Shown here: positions 52,444 through 61,668 of the stretch, in pieces
Layout: every line of letters starts with the position of its first letter
How positions within the stretch are numbered: the stretch's first letter is position 1
Assembly: GCF_003755185.1 (NCBI RefSeq)
Contig: NZ_RKIC01000010.1
Location: forward strand, 186,001-250,000
Reading direction: 5' to 3'
Length of the DNA: 64,000 nt
Source: Frigoribacterium sp. PhB24
GTDB lineage: Bacteria > Actinomycetota > Actinomycetes > Actinomycetales > Microbacteriaceae
The notes under the pieces: generated by a model
Told to the model about the DNA's origin: nothing
Seen by the model: the letters and a program-made list of their open reading frames with translations, nothing else
The model's database searches: none
Translations under genes and position numbers: made by a program

Positions 52444-53928
52444 TCAGCGCCGGGGGGAGTCCTTCGAAGAAGGAACGACGGAGAGTGGAGTCGTGATCGT
52501 CTCGAGCGACTTGCGAGCCGCGTCCACACCGAAGATCAGGGCGATGACGCCGCCGACCAGCATGACGCCCGCGCCGAGGAAGTACCCACCGGTCAGGGGC
52601 CCGCGGTCGCTGCCGTCGCCGATCAGGGCGCCGTAGAGGCTGGGTGCGACGGCCCCGACGATCTGGCCGAGCGCGAAGAAGTAGCCGATCACCTGGCTCC
52701 GTAGCTCGAGCGGGAAGATCTCGCTCACCGTCAGGTAGGCCGATGAGGCCCCCGCCGAGGCGAAGAAGAACGACACGCTCCAGAACGCGGTCTGCGTCGC
52801 GGCGTTCAAGACGTCCGCCTGGAAGAGGATCGCCGACACTGCCAGGACGGCCGCCGAGACGGCGTAGGTCAGGAAGATCATCTGCCGTCTGCCCCAGCTG
52901 TCGAACAACGGGCCCAACACGAGCGGTCCGAGCAGGTTGCCCACGGCGAAGATCAAGAAGAAGTACTGCGTGCTGCTGGGGCTCGTGCCGTAGAAGTTCT
53001 GGAGCACGAGCGCGTAGGTGAAGAAGATCGCGTTGTAGAGGAACGACTGCGTGATCATCATCGCGGCACCGACGAAGGTGCGCTTCGGATAGTCGCGTAC
53101 CAGGGTGCGGATGATGGTCGTGAACGCGATCCGCCCCGCGGCGACCACCTCGATGGCCTGGTCGTCGGATACCGGCGTGAGGTGGTCGGTGCCCTTGTCG
53201 CGTTCGACCCGGGCTTCGATGTCGTCGACGGTCGACTCGGCCTCCTGCTCGCGGCCGTGCGTCATCAGCCACCGTGGGCTCTCGGGGATGTGCCGCCGCA
53301 GGTAGATGATCGCGAGTCCGAGCACGGGGCCGATGAAGAACCCGATGCGCCAGCCGACGTTCTCGGCGAACAGGTCGGGGTTCAACAGGAAGATGTTGGC
53401 TGTGGCCCCGAGAGCCGCTCCACCCCAGTACGTGCCGTTGATCGCGATGTCCACACGACCTCGGTACTTCGACGGTATGAGCTCGTCGATCGCCGAGTTG
53501 ATGGCGGCGTACTCGCCGCCGATGCCGGCGCCGGCGAAGAACCGGAACACGGCCAGGAAGGCGAAGTTTGGCGACAGGCCGGCGATGGCGCTCGCCACGA
53601 GGTAGATCGCCAGAGTCAGGATGAAGAGCTTCTTCCGGCCGAGGCTGTCGGCCATGCGCCCGAAGATCAAGGCGCCGAAGACCTGGCCGACGAGGTAGAT
53701 CGTGCCCAACAGGCCCACCTCGGCCGCGGTGAGCCCGAGGTCGGCCTGGAACCCGGCCGAAGCGACGATCTGGATCTCGAGCCCGTCGAGCACCCAGGAG
53801 AACCCGAGGCCCACGACGATCGACCAGTGGAACCTCGTCCACGGCAGGCGGTCCATCCGGGCCGGGACGAGACTGCGCGTGCCACCGCCCGAGGCGCCGG
53901 TCGGCGAGGTGGTGGGTGAACTTGTCAT
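52444..53928 (-). CDS. MFS sugar/metabolite transporter
   Basis: A 494-aa major-facilitator protein of the sugar-porter-like type with twelve predicted helices. Signature loops: GRMADSLGRKKLF after TM2, PESPRWLM before the central loop, and FDSWGRRQM in the second half. The start is ATG 53928, with GGGAGG six bases upstream. The central cytosolic loop is long and acidic. Substrate unknown; relatives import sugars, inositol or aromatic acids by proton symport. Confidence 0.92.
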   Translation of the reverse strand: MTSSPTTSPTGASGGGTRSLVPARMDRLPWTRFHWSIVVGLGFSWVLDGLEIQIVASAGFQADLGLTAAEVGLLGTIYLVGQVFGALIFGRMADSLGRKKLFILTLAIYLVASAIAGLSPNFAFLAVFRFFAGAGIGGEYAAINSAIDELIPSKYRGRVDIAINGTYWGGAALGATANIFLLNPDLFAENVGWRIGFFIGPVLGLAIIYLRRHIPESPRWLMTHGREQEAESTVDDIEARVERDKGTDHLTPVSDDQAIEVVAAGRIAFTTIIRTLVRDYPKRTFVGAAMMITQSFLYNAIFFTYALVLQNFYGTSPSSTQYFFLIFAVGNLLGPLVLGPLFDSWGRRQMIFLTYAVSAAVLAVSAILFQADVLNAATQTAFWSVSFFFASAGASSAYLTVSEIFPLELRSQVIGYFFALGQIVGAVAPSLYGALIGDGSDRGPLTGGYFLGAGVMLVGGVIALIFGVDAARKSLETITTPLSVVPSSKDSPRR

Positions 53929-54334
53929 GGGTCGGCCTCCCGGTGATGCGTGACGACGAGTGCGCAGGCTGCAACTCTGCAGAAGCTGCACGTGCACGGA
54001 CGCTACTCGCGCCCGGCGTCCCTGTCCGCGCCGACAGGGGGGTCGTCACAGCAGCACATGCGCGAGGGCTCGTGTCGAGAACTCAGGGCTTCCGAGGAGG
54101 CGCGGGCCGAGAGAACCGGGGCCCGGACGAGGGGCGAAGCAGCGATCAGGAGTTGGCCGCGTTCGTCGGTCGGCCAGGGGATCGGGCGGGAGGGGCGGGA
54201 GGGCTGGAGGTTGCCAGGGGCCACGAGGTCAGAGGTCGCCGTTGCGAGAACCGTCGCTGTTGTGGTCGCGGCGAGGCGCGAGGCGCGACCCGCGACCCGC
54301 GACCCGCGAGGGGCGAGGCGCGAGGCGCGAGTTA
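53929..54334. other. 406-base gap with repeat elements
   Basis: It holds a GAGAACTCAGGG (54077) / CAGGAGTTGGCC (54147-54158) element of the GGCAACTCC family, one AGGAGGCGCGG copy near 54095, and a GCGAGGCGCGAGG/CGCGACCC reiterated tract at about 54270-54332. No gene. Confidence 0.6.
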
Positions 54335-55828
54335 CTAGTGCGCGACGACCGGCTCGGCTCCCTCGACGACCGGCGGGCGTCGCACGAAGAACGACCCCAC
54401 GACGGCGAACACCGAGATGATCGCACCGACGAGGAACGCGGCACGGACGCCGGCTCCGGTCGCGGCGGCGCCGGCGCCGGACTGGCTGGCGGCGGCGGTC
54501 GCGGCCAGGGTCATCACCGTGACGAACACGGCCGTGCCGGCGGCTCCGGCCAGCTGCTGGACCGTGCCGACGATGGCGCTGCCGTGCGAGTAGAGGTTCG
54601 ACGGCAGCGAACCGAGGCCCGAGGTGAACAGCGGGGTGAACATGAAGGCGAGCCCGATGCTGAGGGCGACGTGCGCGCCGAGCACCATGGGGATCGGCGT
54701 GGACTCGGACACCGTCGACATGAACCAGAGCACGGCGCTGACGAGCGTGGTGCCCGGCACGAGCAGCACGGTCGGGCCGTACCTGTCGAACAGGCGGCCC
54801 ACGACGGGCGACAGCAGCCCCTGGACGAGACCGCCGGGCAGCAGCAGCAGCCCGGTGGCGAGCGGGTCGAGGCCGTGGACGTTCTGCAGGTAGATCGGCA
54901 GCACGATCAGGGTGCCGAAGAGAGCGATCATGCCGACGCCGAGCACCGAGGCCGAGATCGTGAAGGTGCGCGACGAGAACGTCCGCAGGTCGAGCAGGGC
55001 CCGGTCGCGGCGTTGCAACGAGCGCTGACGCAGGACGAACGCGGCGAGTGCGACGACACCGACGGCGAGCGGCACCCAGGCGGGCACGGCGGCCTCGGCC
55101 CCTTCGCCGATGGAGCTGAGCCCGAAGACGATCCCACCGAAGGCGAACGCCGAGAGGATGACCGAGGTGACGTCGAGAGGCACCTTCTTCGGGGTTGTGA
55201 CGTTCTTGACCCGGGCGGCGCCGAGGGCGAGCGCGGCGAGCGCGATCGGCAGCACGAGGATGAACATGAAGCGCCACTCGAGCACGCTCAGGATGACGCC
55301 CGAGATGGTCGGCCCGATGGCCGGGGCGACCGAGATGACGATCGAGATGTTGCCCATGGTGCGGCCGCGAGTGGCCGGCGGCACGAGGGTGAGCACGGTG
55401 GTCATCAGCAGCGGCATCATGATGGCCGTGCCCGAGGCCTGCACGACGCGGCCGAGCAGCAGCACGCCGAAGCCGGGAGCGATCGCCGAGATGGCCGTTC
55501 CCAGGCTGAACAGGCTCATCGCGGTGATGAACACCGGGCGGGTGTTGAAGCGCTGCAGCAGGAACCCCGTGATCGGGATGACCACGGCCATGGTGAGCAT
55601 GAAGCCCGTGGTCAGCCACTGGCCGGCCGTGACCGTGATGTCGAGGTCGCGCGTGAGGCTGGGTAGCGCGACGCCCATGATCGTCTCGTTGAGGATCACC
55701 ACGAAGGCCGAGACGAGCAGTAGCCCGATGACGAGCTTGTTGCGGGCGGCGGTGTCGGCCTGGTCGACGTCGGCTCCCGTCGTCGCGGTGTCGCGGACGG
55801 TCGTCGGGGGAGAGGGGTCGATGCTCAA
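54335..55828 (-). CDS. DHA2-family MFS multidrug exporter
   Basis: A 497-aa EmrB/QacA-type exporter with 12-14 membrane helices. Motif C appears as APAIGPTISG; motif A-like LNETIMGVALPSLTRDL lies in TM1. The start is TTG 55828, supported by GAGGAG eight bases upstream and by lack of another start near the N-terminus. Hydrophilic Asp/Thr-rich first 30 residues. Probable proton-driven export of drugs or dyes. No regulator adjoins it. Confidence 0.92.
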   Translation of the reverse strand: MSIDPSPPTTVRDTATTGADVDQADTAARNKLVIGLLLVSAFVVILNETIMGVALPSLTRDLDITVTAGQWLTTGFMLTMAVVIPITGFLLQRFNTRPVFITAMSLFSLGTAISAIAPGFGVLLLGRVVQASGTAIMMPLLMTTVLTLVPPATRGRTMGNISIVISVAPAIGPTISGVILSVLEWRFMFILVLPIALAALALGAARVKNVTTPKKVPLDVTSVILSAFAFGGIVFGLSSIGEGAEAAVPAWVPLAVGVVALAAFVLRQRSLQRRDRALLDLRTFSSRTFTISASVLGVGMIALFGTLIVLPIYLQNVHGLDPLATGLLLLPGGLVQGLLSPVVGRLFDRYGPTVLLVPGTTLVSAVLWFMSTVSESTPIPMVLGAHVALSIGLAFMFTPLFTSGLGSLPSNLYSHGSAIVGTVQQLAGAAGTAVFVTVMTLAATAAASQSGAGAAATGAGVRAAFLVGAIISVFAVVGSFFVRRPPVVEGAEPVVAH

Positions 55829-55951
55829 GTGGGGCTCCTCGGAGATGACGGCGGGTATGCCTGTGCGGCTGAACGTACGAGACGGTCCGGTTCTTCCCGA
55901 TCCGTCACGAACGCGTCGCCGTCACCTGCGAGGAGGCGCGGTGCGGGTCGG

Positions 55952-56830
55952 TCAGACGTCGCGTCGCTTGACGAGCGCGAGCGCCAGTCCGAAGAGCACC
56001 ACGACCCAGCCGATGAGCACCAGCAGGGCGCTCCACGGTTCGAGGACGAGGGCCCCGTCGGGGCTCGGCAGCGCCACGGCCGACTGGCCGGAGACGACGT
56101 AGTCGTAGAGCCGGGCGGCAGCGTTCGGCGGGATGATCTCGGCCAGCGTGTAGACCCAGGCGGCGTCGACGAACGCCGTGAAGATCTGGACGATGATCGG
56201 CAGCACGAAGACCAGGCCCACCGCGGCCGCGATGGCCCCGGCGCCGTTGCGGATGATGGCGCCCAGTGAGAAGGCGATCATGCCGGTGAACGCGATCGAC
56301 GCCGCGGCGCCGAGCACGCTCTGCCAGAGGGCCCCGTCGCCGAAGTCGACCGTGATGTCGTTCGACGGCAGGATCGCGCTGTTGATCAGCAGGGTGACGA
56401 CGAGGGCGACGAGCGAGACCACGAAGAGCGTCAGCGTGATGACCACGAGCTTGGCGACGACGGCGGGCAGGCGTCTGGGCACCGTGGCGAAGGTCGACCG
56501 GATCATGCCGGTGCCGAACTCGCCGGTGATCACCAGGACGCCGAGGATCGACGCGACGAGCTGACCGAAGACCACGCCGACCGAGACGGACTGCGCGACG
56601 ATCTGCTGCTGTTGTTCGGCGCTGGCCTGACCGGCCTCGAACAGGCCCGCGCTGACCGCGAACAGCGCGCCGAAGCCGACGATGATGACGACCATGATCG
56701 ACAGGCACCACCAGGTCGAACGCAGGGTGCGCAGCTTGATGACCTCGCTGCGGAGCACGCCGCCGAAGGTGAGCTTCGAGGTCGGACGTGCGGGGCGGTC
56801 GCGGTGACGGGTGGGGGTCGTGGCGGTCAT
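55952..56830 (-). CDS. ABC-2 type transporter permease
   Basis: A 292-aa ABC-2 permease with six membrane segments (first at about 43-65, in WWCLSIMVVIIVGFGALFAV). The cytosolic motif LGVLVITGEFGTGMIRSTFA is typical of BcrB/NatB-like permeases. Its start overlaps the stop of the upstream ATPase gene (ATGA), so both subunits are made together. Probable export of a peptide antibiotic or similar compound. Confidence 0.9.
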   Translation of the reverse strand: MTATTPTRHRDRPARPTSKLTFGGVLRSEVIKLRTLRSTWWCLSIMVVIIVGFGALFAVSAGLFEAGQASAEQQQQIVAQSVSVGVVFGQLVASILGVLVITGEFGTGMIRSTFATVPRRLPAVVAKLVVITLTLFVVSLVALVVTLLINSAILPSNDITVDFGDGALWQSVLGAAASIAFTGMIAFSLGAIIRNGAGAIAAAVGLVFVLPIIVQIFTAFVDAAWVYTLAEIIPPNAAARLYDYVVSGQSAVALPSPDGALVLEPWSALLVLIGWVVVLFGLALALVKRRDV

Positions 56831-57789
56831 CGGGTCGCTCCCTGGGGGGTCTGCGCGTCGTCGGCGACGTGGCTGCCTCGCGCCGCGCCTCCTGCGTGGT
56901 ATTCGACGGAGTCTTGCGTGAGGGTCATGTACGCGTCCTCGAGCGAACGGACGAGCGGGGTGAGTTCGTGCAGCACGACGCCGGACGAGGCGGCCAGGTC
57001 GCCGACGCGCTCGGCGGTGACGCCCCGCAGCTCGACGACGCCGGGCTCGACGGCCGTGACGGCGACGTCGGGCCCCTGCAGCAGCGAGACCAGGTGGTCG
57101 GCGTGCGGACTGCGGACGCGGACCGCGTCACCCGAGGCCTGCGAGATGACGTCCGAGATGGGGGAGTCGGCGAGCACCTTGCCTCGCCCGAGGACGATGA
57201 GATGGTCGGCGGTCTGCGCCATCTCGCTCATCAGGTGCGACGAGAGGAACACGGTGCGGCCCTCGCTCGCGAGGAAGCGGGCCAGGGTGCGCACCCAGAC
57301 GACGCCCTCGGGGTCGAGGCCGTTGACCGGCTCGTCGAGGATGACGGTGGCGGGATCGCCGAGCAGCGCGGCGGCGATGCCGAGACGCTGCCCCATGCCG
57401 AGCGAGAAGCCGCCGACGCGCTTCTTCGCGACCGACTCGAGGCCGGTCAGGGCGATCACCTCGTCGACGCGCTTCTTGCCGATGCCGTGGGTGGCGCCCA
57501 TGGCGAGCAGGTGGTCGTGGGCGCTGCGACCGGTGTGCACGGCCTTGGCGTCGAGCAGGACACCGACCTCGTGCAGGGGCGCCGCGTGGTCGGCGAAGCG
57601 CTTGCCGTTGACCGTGACGCTGCCGCTGGTGGGGCGGTCGAGCCCGACGATCATGCGCATGGTGGTCGACTTGCCGGCGCCGTTCGGGCCGAGGAACCCG
57701 GTGACGAGACCGGGTCGGACCGTGAACGTCGCGTCGTCGAGGGCGCGCTTGTCTCCGTAGATCTTGGTGAGGTTCCGGGCTTCGATCAT
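56827..57789 (-). CDS. ABC transporter ATP-binding protein (BcrA/NatA type)
   Basis: A 320-aa ATPase: Walker A GPNGAGKST, signature FSLGMGQRLG (variant of LSGGQ), Walker B TVILDEPVNGLD and H-loop SSHLMSEM. The C-terminal 100 residues form the accessory domain common in drug-resistance ABC ATPases. It is first gene of a two-gene unit with the permease (4-base overlap). The last 25 residues are low complexity and include a GGAGGCGCGG copy (AGGAARGSH). Confidence 0.93.
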   Translation of the reverse strand: MIEARNLTKIYGDKRALDDATFTVRPGLVTGFLGPNGAGKSTTMRMIVGLDRPTSGSVTVNGKRFADHAAPLHEVGVLLDAKAVHTGRSAHDHLLAMGATHGIGKKRVDEVIALTGLESVAKKRVGGFSLGMGQRLGIAAALLGDPATVILDEPVNGLDPEGVVWVRTLARFLASEGRTVFLSSHLMSEMAQTADHLIVLGRGKVLADSPISDVISQASGDAVRVRSPHADHLVSLLQGPDVAVTAVEPGVVELRGVTAERVGDLAASSGVVLHELTPLVRSLEDAYMTLTQDSVEYHAGGAARGSHVADDAQTPQGATR

Positions 57790-57951
57790 CGCGTGCGTCC
57801 TGTCGTCGGCATGCTGAGGGGTGTCCGCATCGACCCAGGCTAGGGGCGGGGGGTGTCCAGGGCATCCCCCGCTCGGCCGAGACCTGCGGACGGCGCATGG
57901 TCCCCCCGGTGGACACCCGGGGGCGGGGCCGACCGGTTAGGGTCGTCCCTC

Positions 57952-58686
57952 GTGATCGCCGACACCCTGTTCGCCGCCCTGCCCGCCTCGACCGGCGGGG
58001 GGTTCGTCCTGTTCAACCCGGACGAGTTGCTGCCCGCCCTCGGCCCCTGGGCCCTCGCGGGCATCTCGTTGATGGTCTTCATCGAGTCGGGTGTGCTGTT
58101 CCCCTTCCTGCCCGGCGACTCGCTGCTCTTCACCGCCGGCGTGCTGCACGAGGCGTTGGGGCTGCAGGTCTGGGTGATCGCGCTCTGCGCGTTCGTCGCC
58201 GCGGTGCTGGGCGACCAGGTGGGCTACTTCCTCGGCAACCGCTTCGGCCGCCGACTGTTCAAGGACGACGCGCGCATCCTCAAGACGGCCTACCTCGAGC
58301 GGGCCGAGGCCTTCTTCGCGAAGTACGGCGGTACGAGCCTGATCCTCGGTCGCTTCGTCCCGATCGTCCGCACCTACGTCCCGTTGGCGGCCGGGACCGC
58401 GGGCTACCGGTACCCCAAGTTCCTGCTCTTCAACGTGACGGGCGCCTTCCTCTGGGCCGTGGGCATGACCGTGCTCGGCTCGCTGCTCGGAGGCATCCCG
58501 TTCATCCGAGACCACATCGACGTGCTCGCGGTCGTGCTCGTCGTGCTGTCGGTCGTCCCGATCGCCCTGCACGCCCTGCTCGCCTGGCGCCGGTCGCGCC
58601 GCGAGGCCGCCCTCACCGAGTTCCGGACCGCCGACGTCGGCGACGACGCGGGCACCGGGCCCGACGCGGTCGGCCGCCCCGAGTGA
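57952..58686 (+). CDS. DedA family membrane protein
   Basis: A 244-aa DedA/SNARE-associated (VTT) protein. Typical: FIESGVLFPFLPGDSLLFTAG, FLGNRFGRRLF, and RFVPIVRTYVPLAAGTAGYRY with the two conserved Arg. These proteins are lipid transporters or scramblases needed for envelope homeostasis. GTG 57952 is eight bases after TAGGGT (leaderless pattern). Its stop overlaps the next gene (GTGA). Confidence 0.93.
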   Translation: MIADTLFAALPASTGGGFVLFNPDELLPALGPWALAGISLMVFIESGVLFPFLPGDSLLFTAGVLHEALGLQVWVIALCAFVAAVLGDQVGYFLGNRFGRRLFKDDARILKTAYLERAEAFFAKYGGTSLILGRFVPIVRTYVPLAAGTAGYRYPKFLLFNVTGAFLWAVGMTVLGSLLGGIPFIRDHIDVLAVVLVVLSVVPIALHALLAWRRSRREAALTEFRTADVGDDAGTGPDAVGRPE

Positions 58687-59402
58687 CCGCTTCGCCGCTC
58701 GGCTCGGTCGACGACCTCGTCGCGCGCGCCCTCGCGGTCCACGCCCGGACCCAGGAGGCGCGGCTCGGCTCCTCGCAGGGCGTCGCGACGGCCGCCGGGT
58801 CGCCACCCGTACCCGCCCGCACCCTGATCGGCGTCGCCGGTGAGCCCGGCGGCGGCAAGAGCACGGCTGCCGCAGCCGTCGTCGATGGGCTCACCCGGGT
58901 CGGGGTGAGGTCCGTCGTCGTGCCGATGGACGGGTTCCACCTGGCCGGATCCTCTCTCGGGCGGCTCGGACGCCTCGACCGCAAGGGAGCGATCGACACC
59001 TTCGACGCCGACGGCTACCTGGCGCTGCTCGACCGGCTGCGGTCGCGCTCGACGACGGTCTGGGCACCCGAGTACGTCCGCGGCGTCGAGGAGTCGATCG
59101 GCGGTGCGATCGAGGTCGACCCGTCGGTCGAGGTCGTGGTCAGCGAGGGGAACTACCTGCTGGCCGAGCTCGCGCCGTGGCCCGAGGTGCGCTCGGCGTT
59201 CGACGAGGTGTGGTTCGTCGACACCCCCGCCGAGCTGCGCCGTCGCTGGCTCGTCGCCCGGCACGTCCGGTTCGGCATGACGTCCGAGGCCGCCGCGGCC
59301 TGGGCCGCCGGCCCCGACGAGGCGAACGCCCGACTCGTCCGGGCCACCGGCGCCCGGGCCGACGTCGTCGTCGACGCCGGCCGTCTCTGGCCCGACGCTT
59401 GA
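58683..59402 (+). CDS. P-loop kinase of the nucleoside/uridine kinase family
   Basis: A 239-aa kinase of the PRK/uridine-kinase-like group, often annotated as nucleoside/nucleotide kinase or fructose transport system kinase. Walker A is GEPGGGKST near residue 52, followed by VVPMDGFHLAG (catalytic Asp), KGAIDTFDADGY, VWAPEY and VVSEGNYLL. GTG 58683 overlaps the dedA-like stop. The first 40 residues contain an AGGAGGCGCGG copy (TQEARLGS). The substrate, possibly a sugar or pantothenate-like molecule, is not determined. Confidence 0.88.
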   Translation: MTASPLGSVDDLVARALAVHARTQEARLGSSQGVATAAGSPPVPARTLIGVAGEPGGGKSTAAAAVVDGLTRVGVRSVVVPMDGFHLAGSSLGRLGRLDRKGAIDTFDADGYLALLDRLRSRSTTVWAPEYVRGVEESIGGAIEVDPSVEVVVSEGNYLLAELAPWPEVRSAFDEVWFVDTPAELRRRWLVARHVRFGMTSEAAAAWAAGPDEANARLVRATGARADVVVDAGRLWPDA

Positions 59403-59601
59403 CCGCTTGATCGCCCGCCCGCGCCTCCTCGGTTCGGTGCGGGGTGCGCGAGGCGCGGCTCGAGATCTGCACACCGAGCTCAGGAGGCGCGGGTCGGGAT
59501 CTGCAGAGGGGGTGCGGGAGGCGCGGGTCACGTTCGTCGGCCGACCGACCGACCGACCGACCGACCGGCCGTGTCGGGGGTCCGCCGTAGGGTGGACGAT
59601 C

Positions 59602-60270
59602 ATGCGCCTGTTGTTGATCCGTCACGGTCAGACCCCCGACAACGTCGAGGGCAAGCTCGGCACCGTCGCCCCCGGCGTCGGGCTCACCGACCTCGGTCGA
59701 CGGCAGGCCGAGGCCTTGCCCGCGGCGCTCGCCGACGAGACGATCGGTGCGCTCGCGGTCAGCACGCTCGTGCGCACACAGCTCACGGCGGCACCTTTGG
59801 CCGCGGCCCGGGTGCTGAGCCCCACGGTGCTGGACGGGCTGCGCGAGGTGAAGGCCGGCGACCTCGAGGACCGCAGCGACACCGAGGCGGTCTCGGCCTA
59901 CGTCGGTCGTGTCTTCGCCTGGGCCTCGGGCGATCTCGACGCCCGGGTGCCCGGCTCCGAGGACGGGCACGAGTTCTTCGCGCGGTACGACGCCGCCTTG
60001 GCCGAACTGGTCGCGGGGGGCGAGCGCGACGGCCACCGGACGGTCGCGGCGGTCAGTCACGGTGCGGCCATCCGCGCCTGGGTCGGATCGCGAGCGGTGA
60101 ACGCCGACGACGAGTTCATCCGTCATCACCTGCTCGAGAACACGGGCGTGGTCACCCTCGAGGGCACCCTCGACCGCGGCTGGCGCCTGCAGACGTGGCA
60201 GGGCCTGCCCGTCGGCGGAGCCGAGCTGCTCGACCTCGACGCGCCCGACCCCACCGGCGAGTCCTACTGA
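59602..60270 (+). CDS. histidine phosphatase family protein
   Basis: A 222-aa phosphoglycerate-mutase-like phosphatase. The phospho-accepting His is in LLLIRHGQT (RHG at 7-9), the second catalytic His is in VAAVSHGAAIRAW, and REVKAGDLEDRS holds the acid. TAGGGT lies eight bases before ATG 59602. It stands alone. Substrate unknown. The upstream gap holds several GGAGGCGCGGGT copies and a six-fold CCGA tetranucleotide run (about 59541-59567). Confidence 0.92.
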   Translation: MRLLLIRHGQTPDNVEGKLGTVAPGVGLTDLGRRQAEALPAALADETIGALAVSTLVRTQLTAAPLAAARVLSPTVLDGLREVKAGDLEDRSDTEAVSAYVGRVFAWASGDLDARVPGSEDGHEFFARYDAALAELVAGGERDGHRTVAAVSHGAAIRAWVGSRAVNADDEFIRHHLLENTGVVTLEGTLDRGWRLQTWQGLPVGGAELLDLDAPDPTGESY

Positions 60271-60353
60271 CCTTCGACCCGTGGTCGCAGGGCGCCCCGG
60301 GGCGCACGACGCCCTGGCTCCGCACGACGCCCTGGCTCCGCACGATTCCCCTG

Positions 60354-61631
60354 CTAGGCGAGCAGACGCTCCAGGGCCGGCCCGCCGAACTTGCCGTCGG
60401 GGTCGACGTCGCGCACGAGGGCCGCGAAGTCGGCCAGTCGCGGATACGCCGCCACGATCGCCGAGTGCGGCAGGGCCGACAACTTGCCCCAGTGCGGGCG
60501 TGGGGCGAACGGGGCCAGCGCCTCCTCGACGCGGGGGATCAGGGCGGCCACCTCCGCGGGGTGCTTCTTCCAGGTGAAGGCGATTCCGAGGCTGTCCTGT
60601 GGCGTCGGACTCAACCAGAGGGTGTCGCCGGCGACGGTGCGGGTCTCGCAGGTGTGGAGGTGGGGACGCAGGTCGTCTCCGAGGCGTTGCACGGCTCGGA
60701 GGGCGGCAGGGCCGTCGTCGAGGGCCACGAAGTGCTCGCTCTGCAGCTCCGAGCCCACCGACGGGGTGGCGTCGATGCGGAAGTGCGGCAGGCGGTCCGC
60801 CCAGGACCCGACGCTGCCGTCCATCGGCGTGGACTTCGTCCCGGTGACCTCGGCGTGTTCGTCGACGGGAGCGGGGCGCGCGCCCCAGAGGTCCCGGGGC
60901 ATCGACACGTCGGCGAGGCCGTCGGGCACGCGTGACTTGACGAGCACCTCGCGGATTCGCTGGTCGAACTCGTGGAAGAAGCTGACGCTGTAGCCGGCGC
61001 CCATGACGTCGACCAGATGGTCGTCGACGCTCGACCAGGGCAGGTCGACGTAGGTGTCCTGCCGCATGCGGAACCCGGGCTGCACGTCGAGGGTCACCCG
61101 GACGACGACGCCGAGGGCGCCCAGGGCGACGACGCTGCCGTCGAACTCGGGCTGTCCACGACGCACGGTCCGCAGCGACCCGTCGGTGCCGACGATCTCG
61201 AGGGCCGAGACGGCGCTCGACATGCTGCCGAGGCCGAGACCCGAGCCGTGGGTGCCCGTGGCGATCGCCCCACCCACCGAGATGTGCGGCAGCGAGCCCA
61301 TGTTGAGCAGGGCGAGCCCGTGTCGGTCGAGGTGCTGGGCGACGACGGCGTAGTTCGTGCCGGCACCGACGGTGACGCTGCGGCCGTCGTCGGCGATGAC
61401 GGGGTCGGCGGGCAACGCCGTGGTCGACACGAGCAGGCCGCGGCCGTCGGCCACGTCGCTGAACGAGTGGCGCGTGCCCAGTGCCCGGATGCTCGGAGCG
61501 CCGGCGATGAGCTCGCTCAGCTCGTCGACGGTGCTCGGTCGCACGACCCGCGTCGCGCCGTAGCTGAAGCTGTCGGCCCAGTTCCGCTCGTCGCGTCGGG
61601 GTGGCCGGATGGTCTCGTGCGTCGTCGTCAC
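60354..61631 (-). CDS. alditol oxidase-like FAD protein, paralogue
   Basis: A 425-aa VAO-family oxidase related to the protein at 20887-22143: ALGTRHSFSDV (His for covalent FAD), LPHISVGGAIATGTHGSG, HWGKLSALP and DPDGKFGGPAL. It shares about the same length and motif order, but is not next to sugar genes and has no TGAGCGCTCA operator. Function predicted as polyol or lactone oxidase. An 18-bp direct repeat (ACGCCCTGGCTCCGCACG) lies beyond its 3' end at 60309-60344. Confidence 0.87.
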   Translation of the reverse strand: MTTTHETIRPPRRDERNWADSFSYGATRVVRPSTVDELSELIAGAPSIRALGTRHSFSDVADGRGLLVSTTALPADPVIADDGRSVTVGAGTNYAVVAQHLDRHGLALLNMGSLPHISVGGAIATGTHGSGLGLGSMSSAVSALEIVGTDGSLRTVRRGQPEFDGSVVALGALGVVVRVTLDVQPGFRMRQDTYVDLPWSSVDDHLVDVMGAGYSVSFFHEFDQRIREVLVKSRVPDGLADVSMPRDLWGARPAPVDEHAEVTGTKSTPMDGSVGSWADRLPHFRIDATPSVGSELQSEHFVALDDGPAALRAVQRLGDDLRPHLHTCETRTVAGDTLWLSPTPQDSLGIAFTWKKHPAEVAALIPRVEEALAPFAPRPHWGKLSALPHSAIVAAYPRLADFAALVRDVDPDGKFGGPALERLLA

Positions 61632-61668
61632 CGGTCGAGTCTCGCACGCGCTCGCGGCGTCGGCCGGT

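Noticed and set aside
59541-59567. CCGA tetranucleotide run as a phase-variation tract
   Set aside because: It is outside genes and about 35 bases from the promoter of a housekeeping-type phosphatase; nothing shows it acts as a switch.
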